From: Desulfovibrionaceae bacterium
Lineage (GTDB): Bacteria > Desulfobacterota > Desulfovibrionia > Desulfovibrionales > Desulfovibrionaceae
Reading direction: 5' to 3'
NCBI GenBank assembly: GCA_015233395.1
Contig: JADFXV010000003.1
Location: 1-64,000, forward strand
DNA: 64,000 nt
Position 1 is the stretch's first letter. Each line of letters starts with the position of its first letter. Below, one piece after another: positions 1 to 8,263 of the stretch. The translations under genes were made by a program, and so were the position numbers. The notes beneath the pieces are model-generated. The model had not been told where the DNA came from. It searched no databases and worked only from the letters and a program-made list of their open reading frames with translations.

Positions 1-3
1 TAG
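1..3 (+). other. Possible stop codon of an upstream gene (3' end only)
   Basis: The window opens with TAG, followed 5 bases later by the ATG of the GlfT2-like gene at 9. That ATG has no recognisable Shine-Dalgarno sequence, which would fit translational coupling to an upstream plus-strand gene ending here. Only the stop triplet is visible, so this is a guess from spacing. Confidence 0.25.
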
Positions 4-8
4 CGGCC

Positions 9-1838
9 ATGGAGATCTTGCAGCGCATCCTGCTTCCCGAGGCCGCCGACGTCTCCGGGCTTTACCTGCTGACCTGCGGGGCGCTGCGCTTGCGCCGGGA
101 CGCGCAAGGCTCCCGCCTGACGCTTGCGCCCGGCCAGACAGTCAGCGCCGATACCTATTTCAATTCCTATTACCAGCAGCACTACACCGCGCACACCGCC
201 GTGCGCCAGGCCAGCCTGCATCTGAGCCTAAGCGGCGACGTCGAGGTCGCGCTCGTGCGCTCGCGCTTCAATCTGGGCCGTCAGGTCGTGACGACGCGGC
301 GCTTCGCCGCCGCCCGGGCGGAGGAGCCGGTGGTCCTGGATATTCCCTGGGCCCCGGACTTGCCGGACGGGCCGGACGGGCCGGACGGGCAGGACGGGCG
401 GGTCTTTTTCGAGCTGACCGCCCACGGCGAGGCGGCGCTGCACGGCGGGTTCGTGGCCACGCAGCGGCCGGGCCGGACGGTGCGCCTGGCGGTGGTGGTC
501 ACCAACTACCGCCGCGACGAGTTCGTGATCGCCAACATCGCCCGGCTGCATGCCGATCCGCTGCTCGCGGGCAGCCTGGATTTTTACGTGATCGACAACG
601 GCGGCTCGCTTGACCCCGAGGCTTTCGGCGGCGCGCCGGTGAAGCTGGTGCGAAATCCCAACACCGGCGGGGCCGGGGGGTTCAGCCGGGGCATGATCGA
701 AGTCCTCGATGGCGGGCAGGCGAGCCATATTCTGGTCATGGACGACGACGTGATCGTCACCGGCGAGACGGTGCTGCGCACCCTGGCCTTTTTGCGCCAG
801 GCCGGGGACAAGACGGCCGTGGCCGGTTCGATGCTGGACATGGAAAAACCCCATTTCCTGCACGAGGCCGGGGCGCGCTGGAACTTCGGCGCGGACGTCG
901 ACCGGCCAAGCCCCTGGCGCATGATGCCGCTCAAGCACAAGCTCTACCTGCAACACCCGGGCGCGCTCGATTATCTGCTTTTCGAGGAGGCGAGCGACTA
1001 CGGGGCGTTCTGGTTTTTCGCCTTTCCGGCGGCCATGCCCGCGGCCCACGGTCTGTGCCTGCCGTTTTTCGTGCTCGGCGACGACATCGAATTCGGCCTG
1101 CGCTACACCAGGGCGTTTGGCGGTACGATCGCCGCCTTGCCCGGGGTCAGCGTGCGCCACGTCCCGTTTTATTCCAAGATCAACATGCTGTCGGTTTATT
1201 TCCTGCACCGCAACCTGGCCGCGATCAGCGCCGTCCACGACGGTTTTTCCGGCCCGGCCATGGCCGCGCGCCTGCTGCGCGACGCATTCAAGCATTTGTG
1301 CGCCTTCAATTACACGCAGATGCACTGGCAGGTCGCGGGGGTGAACGATTTCTTGCGGGGACCGGACAATCTGGCGCAAACCGACGTGAGCGCGTTGCGC
1401 GCGCGCGACGAGGCGTTCGCGAAAAAGTGGGACATCGCGCCGCGTCCGGTGGTCGCGGACACCGCGGCCCGGCCTTTCGACACCGAGCCTTCCGCCGGTT
1501 TCGCGCGCGGGCTGTTGCGCGCGCTCACTCTCGGCGGCCATCTCGTCCCCGCGGCGCTGCTTGACGCCAAACCGAGTCTGTACGTCACCCACCGGGTCGG
1601 GCAGTGGCGGGCGAACTTCGGCCATACCCGCAGCCATTGCCTGAACCGGGAGGTCCATTCCTGCCAGGAGCTGCCCATGCGGCGCTTGCTCGGGCTGACG
1701 CTTTTCGCCCGGGCCCTGGTCTGCGCCTGGCGGCTGGCCCTGGGCTTCTGGAAAATCCGCCGGGTCTGGCGGGAGCGCGCGGGCGAGATGGCCTCGGCGG
1801 CCTCTTGGCGAAGCCTGCTCGGCCTGGAGAAAGACTGA
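9..1838 (+). CDS. GlfT2-like family 2 glycosyltransferase
   Basis: Probable polymerising or extending glycosyltransferase related to the galactofuranosyltransferase GlfT2; cytoplasmic or membrane-peripheral. The 609-residue protein has a beta-rich N-terminal domain (about 1-155) and then a GT-A fold starting at VVVTNYRR (about 157). A DDD triad sits near residue 245 (the metal/UDP-binding DXD), a GDD(I)E motif near 358 and RHVPF near 380, in the order of the GlfT2 catalytic centre. The C-terminus is a basic, partly hydrophobic stretch (about 555-595) that could touch the membrane. A PDG repeat (residues 119-130) forms a linker before the GT domain. The donor (UDP-Galf or a dTDP/GDP-deoxysugar) cannot be read from sequence. 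It converges on the gene ending at 1867. Confidence 0.85.
   Translation: MEILQRILLPEAADVSGLYLLTCGALRLRRDAQGSRLTLAPGQTVSADTYFNSYYQQHYTAHTAVRQASLHLSLSGDVEVALVRSRFNLGRQVVTTRRFAAARAEEPVVLDIPWAPDLPDGPDGPDGQDGRVFFELTAHGEAALHGGFVATQRPGRTVRLAVVVTNYRRDEFVIANIARLHADPLLAGSLDFYVIDNGGSLDPEAFGGAPVKLVRNPNTGGAGGFSRGMIEVLDGGQASHILVMDDDVIVTGETVLRTLAFLRQAGDKTAVAGSMLDMEKPHFLHEAGARWNFGADVDRPSPWRMMPLKHKLYLQHPGALDYLLFEEASDYGAFWFFAFPAAMPAAHGLCLPFFVLGDDIEFGLRYTRAFGGTIAALPGVSVRHVPFYSKINMLSVYFLHRNLAAISAVHDGFSGPAMAARLLRDAFKHLCAFNYTQMHWQVAGVNDFLRGPDNLAQTDVSALRARDEAFAKKWDIAPRPVVADTAARPFDTEPSAGFARGLLRALTLGGHLVPAALLDAKPSLYVTHRVGQWRANFGHTRSHCLNREVHSCQELPMRRLLGLTLFARALVCAWRLALGFWKIRRVWRERAGEMASAASWRSLLGLEKD
363..398 (+). repeat. 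9-bp in-frame tandem repeat (four units) in the linker of the GlfT2-like gene
   Basis: Three perfect CCGGACGGG units are followed by one variant, CAGGACGGG. They encode PDG-PDG-PDG-QDG. The unit is a multiple of three, so gain or loss changes linker length without a frameshift. Confidence 0.85.
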
Positions 1839-1850
1839 GGCGCGCGCCTC
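1837..1850. terminator. Palindrome between convergent genes, possible bidirectional terminator
   Basis: GAGGCGCGCGCCTC is a perfect 14-bp palindrome overlapping the TGA of the plus-strand gene and lying 17 bp from the stop of the convergent gene. It has no T-tract and almost no loop, so intrinsic termination is only a possibility. Confidence 0.35.
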
Positions 1851-1866
1851 CCGGAGCTCGCCCGGC

Positions 1867-2916
1867 CTACCTTCGGACCATCCCCAGGCGCAGGCGCTCG
1901 ATCAATTCGCCGTGGGCTTTTTGCGGATTGAAATGCTCCCGGACGCAGGCCAGGGCGTTTTGGCCGACGCGCCGGCGCAAGGCGTCGTCGGTCAGCGCCC
2001 GGACCACGGCCCGGGCGAAGGTCGCGGCGTCCTCGCCCGGCATCACGGCTCCGGCGCAGCCCGGCGGCAGGGCGGCCAGTCCCCGGGAGCTGACCACGCA
2101 GGCCTTGCCGTACGCCATGGCCTCCACCAGCTTGATCTCCAGACCGCTGCCCACCCGAAGCGGCACGACGACCGCCTGGGCCGCGCCGTAGTAAGGGTCC
2201 AGATCGTCCAAGCGTCCGTGAAAGACCGTCTTCGGGTAGCTTTCCTTGAAGCGGCGCCCGATCGAACCGCAGACGTCAAGACTCGCCCCGGGCGCTTCGG
2301 CCAGCACCAGGGGCCAGGCCTCGCGCAGAAACCAGCGCAATCCGAAGACGTTGTGGTCCGCGTCGCTGCCGACGAACAGGCAGCGCCCGGGAATTTCCGG
2401 GTATGGGGTCGATTTTTCGAGCATGGAAAAAGGCGCCAGCACGACGGCGGCGTCCGGGGCCAGGCGCTGCAAAATCGCCGCTTCCTCGGGCTGGATGGCG
2501 ATGAGCAGACGGGCTTTGGAAAGCAGCGAGGCTTCCAGTTCCTCGGTCCAGACCATGCCGTCCATGGGCAGGCCTTCGCTTTGAAACGATTCAAAGCGCC
2601 GGCTGCGCACGTCGATGGTCAGGATCGCCGTGAGCGCGTCCCGGGGCAGGGCGTCCAGGATAGGGGCGAGATAGACGTAGTTGACGATCACCGCGTCCGG
2701 GGCGAAGGCGGCAAAGCGCGCCAGGGCTTGGTCGATCTCCGCCCGGGAGGCCAGGTCGTCCCAGGTGCGCAGCGGCGGGGTGGAGGGGACGTCAAGCAGG
2801 CTGAAGTCGAGTTCGACGCCGCCGGTTTCAAGGCCGCGCATCAGGTCGAGCAGGTAGGCGGCGTTGCCCCGGCAGCGCGGTTCGGCGGTGACGCGGCTTA
2901 TGATCTGCACTTTCAT
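1867..2916 (-). CDS. Glycosyltransferase, GT4 family
   Basis: Retaining GT-B glycosyltransferase expected to add one sugar to a surface glycan in the cytoplasm. The protein has 349 residues. The C-terminal nucleotide-sugar domain starts about residue 178 (FVGSDADHNVFGLRWF, 181-196). It carries RVGSGLEIKLVEAM (254-267), where the glutamates of the E-x7-E type motif contact the donor. The N-terminal domain is short and lacks clear signature residues, so acceptor and donor are unknown. The gene lies 20 bp downstream of the GT2 gene at 2937-3872 on the same strand and probably forms a two-gene unit with it. ATG start preceded by AAGGGG about 6 bases upstream. Confidence 0.85.
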   Translation of the reverse strand: MKVQIISRVTAEPRCRGNAAYLLDLMRGLETGGVELDFSLLDVPSTPPLRTWDDLASRAEIDQALARFAAFAPDAVIVNYVYLAPILDALPRDALTAILTIDVRSRRFESFQSEGLPMDGMVWTEELEASLLSKARLLIAIQPEEAAILQRLAPDAAVVLAPFSMLEKSTPYPEIPGRCLFVGSDADHNVFGLRWFLREAWPLVLAEAPGASLDVCGSIGRRFKESYPKTVFHGRLDDLDPYYGAAQAVVVPLRVGSGLEIKLVEAMAYGKACVVSSRGLAALPPGCAGAVMPGEDAATFARAVVRALTDDALRRRVGQNALACVREHFNPQKAHGELIERLRLGMVRR

Positions 2917-2936
2917 GGACGGCCCCTTGCAGCCCC

Positions 2937-3872
2937 TTACCCGGCCAGGCCGAGCAGGCCGCTGATGAAACCCAGTTTTCCGACGCGGTCGCAGGTGAAG
3001 TCGAAGCGCTCCCGGTCCGCCGCCGGCAGGCAGGCCAGCCAGATCCAGGAGGGTCTTTTCGCCAGACCGGCGGCGACGCGTAAGGCGGCCGACAGCCTGC
3101 CCGGCCAGGCGGTCTTGTTTTCGCGGACGTGCATGATGGCGTTTGAGACGCCTTGCCAGTAGCTGCGGCTGATGAACCAGCCTTCGCGCAGGCGCGCGGG
3201 CTGGATGGAATGCCTGACCAGCACGTCTGGGTGATAGAGGGTAATCAGGCCGTGGTCGTCGAGATAGCGGCTGACCAGGATTTCCTCGTTGGAGAGCAGT
3301 TTTTTCCCCTTGCGCCCGAGAAATTCCGGAAATCCTTTCGCTTCTTCGAGCACCCGCCTGGGGAAGGCCATGTTGGCCCCGGCGAAATGCTTGTCTTTGC
3401 CGATCGCAAGGGGCTTATCCCCCCAGTCGAGGATGGCCAGGCACATGGCCATGTGGTCGGAAAGCCAGGGCGGCCTCGGGGCTTCCCAGTGGGCTGCGAT
3501 CTTGCCGGCCACGCAGCCAGGCGTCGGGACGGCGGAGTCGAAGACCTCCAGGATGGCCGCAAGCCAGTCCGGTTGCGCCCGCGCGTCGTCGTCGAGAAAG
3601 GCGACGAATTCGCCGCGAGCCGCTTTCCAGCCGGTGTTGCGGGCGGCCGAGAGCCCGAGCCTGGGCTCGCGCAGGCAGCGAAAATGGGGAAGATGGCCGA
3701 ACTCGCCGGTCAGGGCCTCGAAGGTACCGTCGTCCGAGGCATTGTCCACGACCACGATTTCGGCTACCTGGGCCGGAAGGGTTTGCCGCGCCAGGCTGTC
3801 GACGGCCTGGAGGGCGTACGCTTTGCGGTTGTGGGTGCAGACAACGGCGCTGATGCGCGGGGTATTCACCAT
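2937..3872 (-). CDS. Glycosyltransferase, GT2 family
   Basis: Inverting GT-A glycosyltransferase of 311 residues. The N-terminus shows ISAVVCTHNRK (7-17) and VVDNASDDGT (41-50), the nucleotide-binding strand. FLDDDA (92-97) contains the DXD-type metal site. Residues beyond about 230 have no recognised motif and include an aromatic, hydrophobic patch near the C-terminus (WIWLACL). It is probably cotranscribed with the GT4 gene downstream. Its start codon lies only 20 bp from the start of the divergent methyltransferase gene at 3893, so its promoter must overlap that gene or be very compact. Confidence 0.85.
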   Translation of the reverse strand: MVNTPRISAVVCTHNRKAYALQAVDSLARQTLPAQVAEIVVVDNASDDGTFEALTGEFGHLPHFRCLREPRLGLSAARNTGWKAARGEFVAFLDDDARAQPDWLAAILEVFDSAVPTPGCVAGKIAAHWEAPRPPWLSDHMAMCLAILDWGDKPLAIGKDKHFAGANMAFPRRVLEEAKGFPEFLGRKGKKLLSNEEILVSRYLDDHGLITLYHPDVLVRHSIQPARLREGWFISRSYWQGVSNAIMHVRENKTAWPGRLSAALRVAAGLAKRPSWIWLACLPAADRERFDFTCDRVGKLGFISGLLGLAG

Positions 3873-3892
3873 TTCACTCCTGGGACAGGTTC

Positions 3893-4567
3893 ATGCGCCA
3901 CATCGTCGATGCGATTTTTAACGACTCCCCTCGCGTGCATCAAGGGGAAACCGAGACCAGGCGCGTCATTTCGCCTTCGGAAAGCATCCTGCCCGAGGCC
4001 GCGCTCCAAAGTCTCGCGGCCGGCGAGCCGGTCTGCTGGGGCATCGCCAAGGAGGCCGGCCTCTTTCTGTACGACGCCATAAAGCCCGGCTGGCGCACCC
4101 TGGAAACCGGCGCCGGACTATCCACGCTGGTCTTCGCCCTGGCCCGGGCGCGTCATATCGCCGTCACTCCCAACCCCGGCGAGGTGACGGCTATCAAGAA
4201 CTATGCCGCGGCCAAGGGAATCGGCCTCGGATCGGTGCGCTTCGTGGTCGCAAAATCCGAAGAATACCTGCCCAGGGCCAAACCCACCCCCCTGGACTGC
4301 GTGCTGATCGACGGCAAGCACGCTTTTCCCTGGCCCATGCTGGACTGGTTCTACACCGCCGGCCGGCTGCGCAAGGGCGGCCTGCTGGCGCTCGACGACC
4401 TGGCGCTGCCGGCGGTGGACGTGTTGCGCCGCTTCCTGGACGGCGACGAACGCTGGCGGGCGCGGGAGCGTTTCGCGGACAAAACAGCGGTCTACGTCAA
4501 AACGAGCGACACGGTCCACGACGTGGCCTGGCACATGCAGCGCTTTGGCCCGGCGGCGCCCGCATGA
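3893..4567 (+). CDS. SAM-dependent methyltransferase-like protein, class I fold
   Basis: Predicted cytoplasmic protein of 224 residues with a Rossmann methyltransferase core. TLETGAGLSTL (69-79) is the SAM-binding glycine loop. VLIDGKHAF (137-145) matches the acidic motif near the active site of O-methyltransferase-like enzymes, and LLALDDLALP follows the fifth strand. The target is unknown; a glycan hydroxyl or a sugar intermediate is likely from context. The stop overlaps the start of the next glycosyltransferase by four bases (ATGA), so the two are translationally coupled. No strong ribosome-binding site precedes the first ATG. A start downstream of it cannot be excluded. Confidence 0.7.
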   Translation: MRHIVDAIFNDSPRVHQGETETRRVISPSESILPEAALQSLAAGEPVCWGIAKEAGLFLYDAIKPGWRTLETGAGLSTLVFALARARHIAVTPNPGEVTAIKNYAAAKGIGLGSVRFVVAKSEEYLPRAKPTPLDCVLIDGKHAFPWPMLDWFYTAGRLRKGGLLALDDLALPAVDVLRRFLDGDERWRARERFADKTAVYVKTSDTVHDVAWHMQRFGPAAPA

Positions 4568-5613
4568 AACAGATCAAAATTCTTTTTTATTATCTCGTGC
4601 TGCGCAACACCGACCGCCCGCTGGCCGGGGCGAGCACCGCCCTGCTGCGCGCCGCCTCGCGGCTTGCGGCCGAGACGGACGCCTTCGAGATCGCGCTCAG
4701 CGGCGACGGCGTGACCCGGGCCGAGCGCCTGGGCGCCAATCTGCGCATCGATCCGCTGCCGCCGAAGGAGAACCGGGAGCAATTTCTCGCCGGTTTCGAC
4801 ATCGTCGTCTTCGCCAGCCACCTGGGCTTTTTCGACGGCCTGGCCAAGCCCGAGGGCGGCAAGTGGGCGCTCTGGCAGCATTGCTGGGAGCTCATGCCGG
4901 ACATCCCGCCCTCTCTGGGGTCGTTTGACCTCATCGTCGCCTCCTCGGCAATCCACAAAGACAACCTGGTCAAGCTCGGCTGCGCGGGCGAGCGCGTCCG
5001 GGTCATCTCCAATTTCGTGGAAACCGCCGATTTTCGCCCCGGGATTTTCGACTATTGCCCGTATTCCCTTGTGTATTCCGGCGCGCTCGTGCCGCACAAG
5101 GGCGTGCATATCCTGATCGAAGCGATGCGGCTGGTTGCGGCCCGCCGGCCCGAAGCGACGCTTGACGTCTACGGCGCGGCCGACATGTGGCTGGATTACG
5201 AAATCGGCTACGACGAGCGCTTAAAAAGCGCGGCGAAGGGTCTCCCGGTCGCCTTCCACGGGCCGGTCGCGCTCAACAGGGACATGCCCGGCGTGTTCCG
5301 CAGCCACAGCGTCTTTTGCCTGCCGTCGATCTGCGAGACCTTCCCCCTGACGGTCATCGAGGCCCAGGCCTGCGGCTGCATTCCGGTGGCGCACGACGCC
5401 GGGGGGACCAGGGCGGCCTTGATCGACGGCCAGACCGGCTTTCTCTATGCGCCAAACACCCCGGAGGCGCTGGCCGAGGCGATTCTGACGGCGTTTAATC
5501 GCATTCAGGGCGACCCGGATATCCGGAACCGGGCGGCGGCGCTTGTGGAGGCGCAATTTTCCGGCGCTCCCCAGACCCGCCTGCTCCTTGGCCTGCTGCG
5601 CGAGCTGGCCTAG
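4564..5613 (+). CDS. Glycosyltransferase, GT4 family
   Basis: Retaining GT-B enzyme of 349 residues. The donor domain begins with YSGALVPHKGVHIL (171-184), the typical strand and loop of GT4 proteins. It contains ICETFPLTVIEAQACG (256-271), with the two glutamates that bind the nucleotide-sugar. The N-terminal acceptor domain has HLGFF and WELMPDIP motifs of no assigned role. The gene is translationally coupled to the methyltransferase upstream (ATGA overlap). Its TAG stop shares the palindrome CTAG with the stop of the convergent epimerase gene, so the two coding regions overlap tail to tail by four bases. Confidence 0.88.
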   Translation: MKQIKILFYYLVLRNTDRPLAGASTALLRAASRLAAETDAFEIALSGDGVTRAERLGANLRIDPLPPKENREQFLAGFDIVVFASHLGFFDGLAKPEGGKWALWQHCWELMPDIPPSLGSFDLIVASSAIHKDNLVKLGCAGERVRVISNFVETADFRPGIFDYCPYSLVYSGALVPHKGVHILIEAMRLVAARRPEATLDVYGAADMWLDYEIGYDERLKSAAKGLPVAFHGPVALNRDMPGVFRSHSVFCLPSICETFPLTVIEAQACGCIPVAHDAGGTRAALIDGQTGFLYAPNTPEALAEAILTAFNRIQGDPDIRNRAAALVEAQFSGAPQTRLLLGLLRELA

Positions 5614-6545
5614 ACCAAGCCGCACGTCCCGCGCGCGGCCGCGCCGAGCATGTCGCGCAGGGTTTGCGTGAAATCCAGGTAGGGATGCTCCCCGGTCAGC
5701 GCGGCCAATTTGCGCGTTGAACCGGCGCTGCGGCCCGCGTTGCAGCCGGTCCCGGCCGTTTCCGGCGGGCATTGCTCGCGGATAACGGCGCTGGCCCCGG
5801 CCAGGCGCAGCATGTGCGTCAGCGCCGCGCGCACCGGCGTCTCGACGCCGGTGCACAGGTTGACGATCTGCCCGGCGGCTGCGGGCGCGAGGGCGAGTTT
5901 CAGGGCCAGTTCGGCCACGTCGCGCACGTCGATGAAATCGCGGCTGCCGCCGAGATCCCGGGTATGGACCACCGGTTCGCATTCGCCCCTGGCGATGGCC
6001 GCGATCCGGGCGGCGAAACGCCCGAGCGCCAGCTCTTCCGAAAGACCCGGGCCGATGACGTTAAAGGGCCTGGCCACGACCACGCACAGGCCCGAATCCT
6101 TCATGGCGAGCGCGGCCTCGGTCTGGCGCAGCTTGCTTGCGCCGTAAGCGGTCGCGGGCCGGCAGGGTTCGTCCTCGGCCACCGGCAGGCGGTCCGCCGG
6201 GACATCGCCGTATTCCGCGGCCGAGCCGAACACCACCACCCGGCATCCGGAAATTTCCGCTTGAGCCAGGGAGGTAAGCAGGGCGCGGGCGTAATCCTCG
6301 TTGACCGCCGTCAGGACGCCCGGGTCCGCGTCCCTGGTCCCGGCCAGGTGGAAGACCGCGTCCGGGCGGATGCGCGCGACGGCCCCGCGCATGGCGGCCA
6401 GGTCCGTGACCGAGCGCAGGCGGACGTGGGAGGCGGCAAGTCCCGGGCCAAGACCCATGGTGAACGTTTCATGCCCGAGCTCGCCAAGACGCGCTCGCAG
6501 CCGGCGGCCGCAAAACCCGCCCGCGCCGGTGAGAAGCGCTCTCAT
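5610..6545 (-). CDS. NAD(P)-dependent NDP-sugar reductase/epimerase, extended SDR (Rmd-like)
   Basis: Extended short-chain dehydrogenase of 311 residues, most like GDP-4-keto-6-deoxymannose reductases. The cofactor motif TGAGGFCG is at 6-13. A serine in FGSAAEYG (S108) and Y134-x3-K138 (AYGASK) form the catalytic triad, and ARPFNVIGPG lies near 160. It is the third gene of a minus-strand unit with the nucleotidyltransferase and LegB-like dehydratase upstream, overlapping the nucleotidyltransferase by four bases (ATGA). The expected role is reduction or epimerisation of the 4-keto sugar made by that dehydratase, giving an NDP-6-deoxyhexose. The nucleotide and stereochemistry are not readable. 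Confidence 0.8.
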   Translation of the reverse strand: MRALLTGAGGFCGRRLRARLGELGHETFTMGLGPGLAASHVRLRSVTDLAAMRGAVARIRPDAVFHLAGTRDADPGVLTAVNEDYARALLTSLAQAEISGCRVVVFGSAAEYGDVPADRLPVAEDEPCRPATAYGASKLRQTEAALAMKDSGLCVVVARPFNVIGPGLSEELALGRFAARIAAIARGECEPVVHTRDLGGSRDFIDVRDVAELALKLALAPAAAGQIVNLCTGVETPVRAALTHMLRLAGASAVIREQCPPETAGTGCNAGRSAGSTRKLAALTGEHPYLDFTQTLRDMLGAAARGTCGLV

Positions 6546-7258
6546 GATTCGGGCAGGAAGTCTTTTTTCATGGAATCAAAGATCTGGTTGGCGGTGTTGT
6601 AGTCGTCGATCCGGCCGATATCCAGCCAGAAACACGGTTCGCGGCGGCAGAAGACCTTTTCGCCGGCCCGGGCCAGCCTCATGAGCAGATCGGGCATGTC
6701 CAGGCGGACGTTTTTTTCGATATGCCCGGCGATCGCGGCCTTGTTCAAGACGTTGACGCCCATGCTCACCTCGTAGCGCAGGGTGGGCTTTTCGTCGTAG
6801 TCGATCAGCAGCCCCGCTTCGTCGGTGCGGATCACGCCGAAATCGACCGGGACCTCCCGGGGATGGACGGCGATGGTCGCGGCCTGGCCGCCTTCGCGGT
6901 GGACCGCGAACAGCCCGGCGAAATCGAGCGTGGTCAGGATGTCGCCGTTTAAGATCAGGAAATCGTCGTCCAGGCGATCAAAAGCCAGGGCGATGGGACC
7001 GGCCGTGCCCAGTTCGCGCTCCTCCAGGGAATAGGTGATTTTCAGCCCGTGCGGTCCGCCGTCGCCGAGCACCGCCTGGATGATGTGGTGCAGGTAGTTG
7101 ACCGCCAGGATCACCTCGGTAGCTCCGGCCCGCTTGAGCTGGCGCAAGATGATCGACAGGATCGAGGCGTCGCCGAGCGGCATCAGCGGCTTGGGCAGGA
7201 CGGCGGTGTAGGGCCGAAGCCTGGTTCCCTTGCCGCCGGCGAGTATCAAGGCTTGCAT
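6542..7258 (-). CDS. Sugar-1-phosphate nucleotidyltransferase (PtmE/GDP-mannose pyrophosphorylase-like)
   Basis: Enzyme of 238 residues that should couple NTP and a hexose-1-phosphate to make an NDP-sugar. The signature GGKGTRLRP is at 8-16, the substrate lysine in PKP at 22-24, and the metal-binding aspartate in LNGDIL at 103-108. The length fits the single-domain NTP_transferase family without a left-handed-helix acetyltransferase domain. The downstream reductase and upstream LegB-like dehydratase make a complete activation, dehydration and reduction set. GlcN-1-P guanylyltransferases of the legionaminic pathway (PtmE) and mannose-1-P guanylyltransferases are both plausible relatives. A run of seven A residues on the coding strand encodes Glu-Lys-Asn near residue 180. 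Confidence 0.85.
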   Translation of the reverse strand: MQALILAGGKGTRLRPYTAVLPKPLMPLGDASILSIILRQLKRAGATEVILAVNYLHHIIQAVLGDGGPHGLKITYSLEERELGTAGPIALAFDRLDDDFLILNGDILTTLDFAGLFAVHREGGQAATIAVHPREVPVDFGVIRTDEAGLLIDYDEKPTLRYEVSMGVNVLNKAAIAGHIEKNVRLDMPDLLMRLARAGEKVFCRREPCFWLDIGRIDDYNTANQIFDSMKKDFLPES

Positions 7259-7261
7259 GGC

Positions 7262-8251
7262 TTACACCCTGTAGCGCGACGGATCGTCCGGTCGCGGTTG
7301 GTTGGTGAAGAAAGCGATCGTTTGCGCCAGGCCCTCGGCCAGGCCGTGCTCGGGCTTCCAGCCGAGGGTGGCCAGGGCCTTGGCGTTGTCGCAGATGAGC
7401 TCAAACACCTCGCTCGCCTCCGGGCGCACCCGGCAGGGGTCGGTCACGAGGGGCTTGTCCAGGCCCATCAGGTCAAGGATGGTCCGGGCCAGTTCCCCGA
7501 TGCTCACCGCCCGCCCCGTGCCCAAATTGACCGGTTCGCCAAACGGGCAATCGGCCGCAGCCGCTTTGAGAAACCCGGCCGCCGTGTCCTTGACGTAGAG
7601 CAGGTCGCGCACGGGCGTAAGCGAACCGAGCCTGATTTCCGGGCAGCACAGCGCCTGGCCGATGATCGCCGGGATGACCGCCCGGGCCGACTGCCCCGGG
7701 CCGTAGGTGTTGAACGGCCGCACGATGACCACCGGCAGGCCGAAGCTGCGGTGGTAGCTCTCGGCGAGCTTGTCGGCGGCGATTTTCGAGGCGGAATAGG
7801 GCGATTGGCCCTGCAGGGGATGATTTTCGTCGATGGGCGCATACCTGGCCGTGCCGTAGACTTCCGAGGTGGAGGTCATCAGGCAGCGCGAGACGCCGTG
7901 GCGGCGCGCCGCCTCGAGCACGTTGAGCGAGCCTTCGATGTTCACCCGCAGGTAGCTGCGCGGGGCGACGTAGGAATAAGGAATGCCGATCAGGGCCGCC
8001 AGATGGATGACGACGTCCTGCCCGGCGGTCAGGCCGGCGACGAACTCGGCGTCCTCGATGGCGCCGGCTTCGATTCTCAGCGCCTCGCGCGTACGCGGCG
8101 TAAGATATTGGAGATTGCCCGCCGTGCCGTGCGAGGTGTAGCGGATCATGGCCGTGACCTCGGCCCCGGCGGCAAGCAGGGCTTCGCAGACATGGGCGCC
8201 GATGAAGCCGCCGGCGCCGGTGACCAAAACTTTTTTTCCGGAAAGATTCAT
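7262..8251 (-). CDS. NAD-dependent 4,6-dehydratase, LegB-like
   Basis: Extended SDR of 329 residues predicted to convert an NDP-hexose into its 4-keto-6-deoxy form. TGAGGFIG (11-18) binds NAD. ALIGIPYSYVAP (86-97) is highly characteristic of the LegB-type dehydratases that act on GDP-GlcNAc in legionaminic acid synthesis. STSEVYG (127-133) and Y152-x3-K156 complete the active site. It is the first gene of the three-gene unit ending at 5610, with three bases between it and the nucleotidyltransferase. No LegC/LegG/LegI partners are adjacent, so the product may instead go to a plain 6-deoxyhexose via the reductase. GGGAAC lies upstream of the ATG. Confidence 0.82.
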   Translation of the reverse strand: MNLSGKKVLVTGAGGFIGAHVCEALLAAGAEVTAMIRYTSHGTAGNLQYLTPRTREALRIEAGAIEDAEFVAGLTAGQDVVIHLAALIGIPYSYVAPRSYLRVNIEGSLNVLEAARRHGVSRCLMTSTSEVYGTARYAPIDENHPLQGQSPYSASKIAADKLAESYHRSFGLPVVIVRPFNTYGPGQSARAVIPAIIGQALCCPEIRLGSLTPVRDLLYVKDTAAGFLKAAAADCPFGEPVNLGTGRAVSIGELARTILDLMGLDKPLVTDPCRVRPEASEVFELICDNAKALATLGWKPEHGLAEGLAQTIAFFTNQPRPDDPSRYRV

Positions 8252-8263
8252 ACACTGTTCCCG

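Noticed and set aside
228-1658. Long open frame of 476 codons on the minus strand
   Set aside because: Antisense to the GlfT2-like gene; low-complexity Arg/Ala/Gly protein typical of a shadow frame in GC-rich DNA.
1912-3162. Plus-strand open frame of 416 codons
   Set aside because: Runs antisense across two good glycosyltransferase genes and has no motif.
5610-8251. Complete legionaminic acid pathway
   Set aside because: A LegB-like dehydratase and PtmE-like transferase are present, but no LegC, LegH, LegG or LegI lies next to them.
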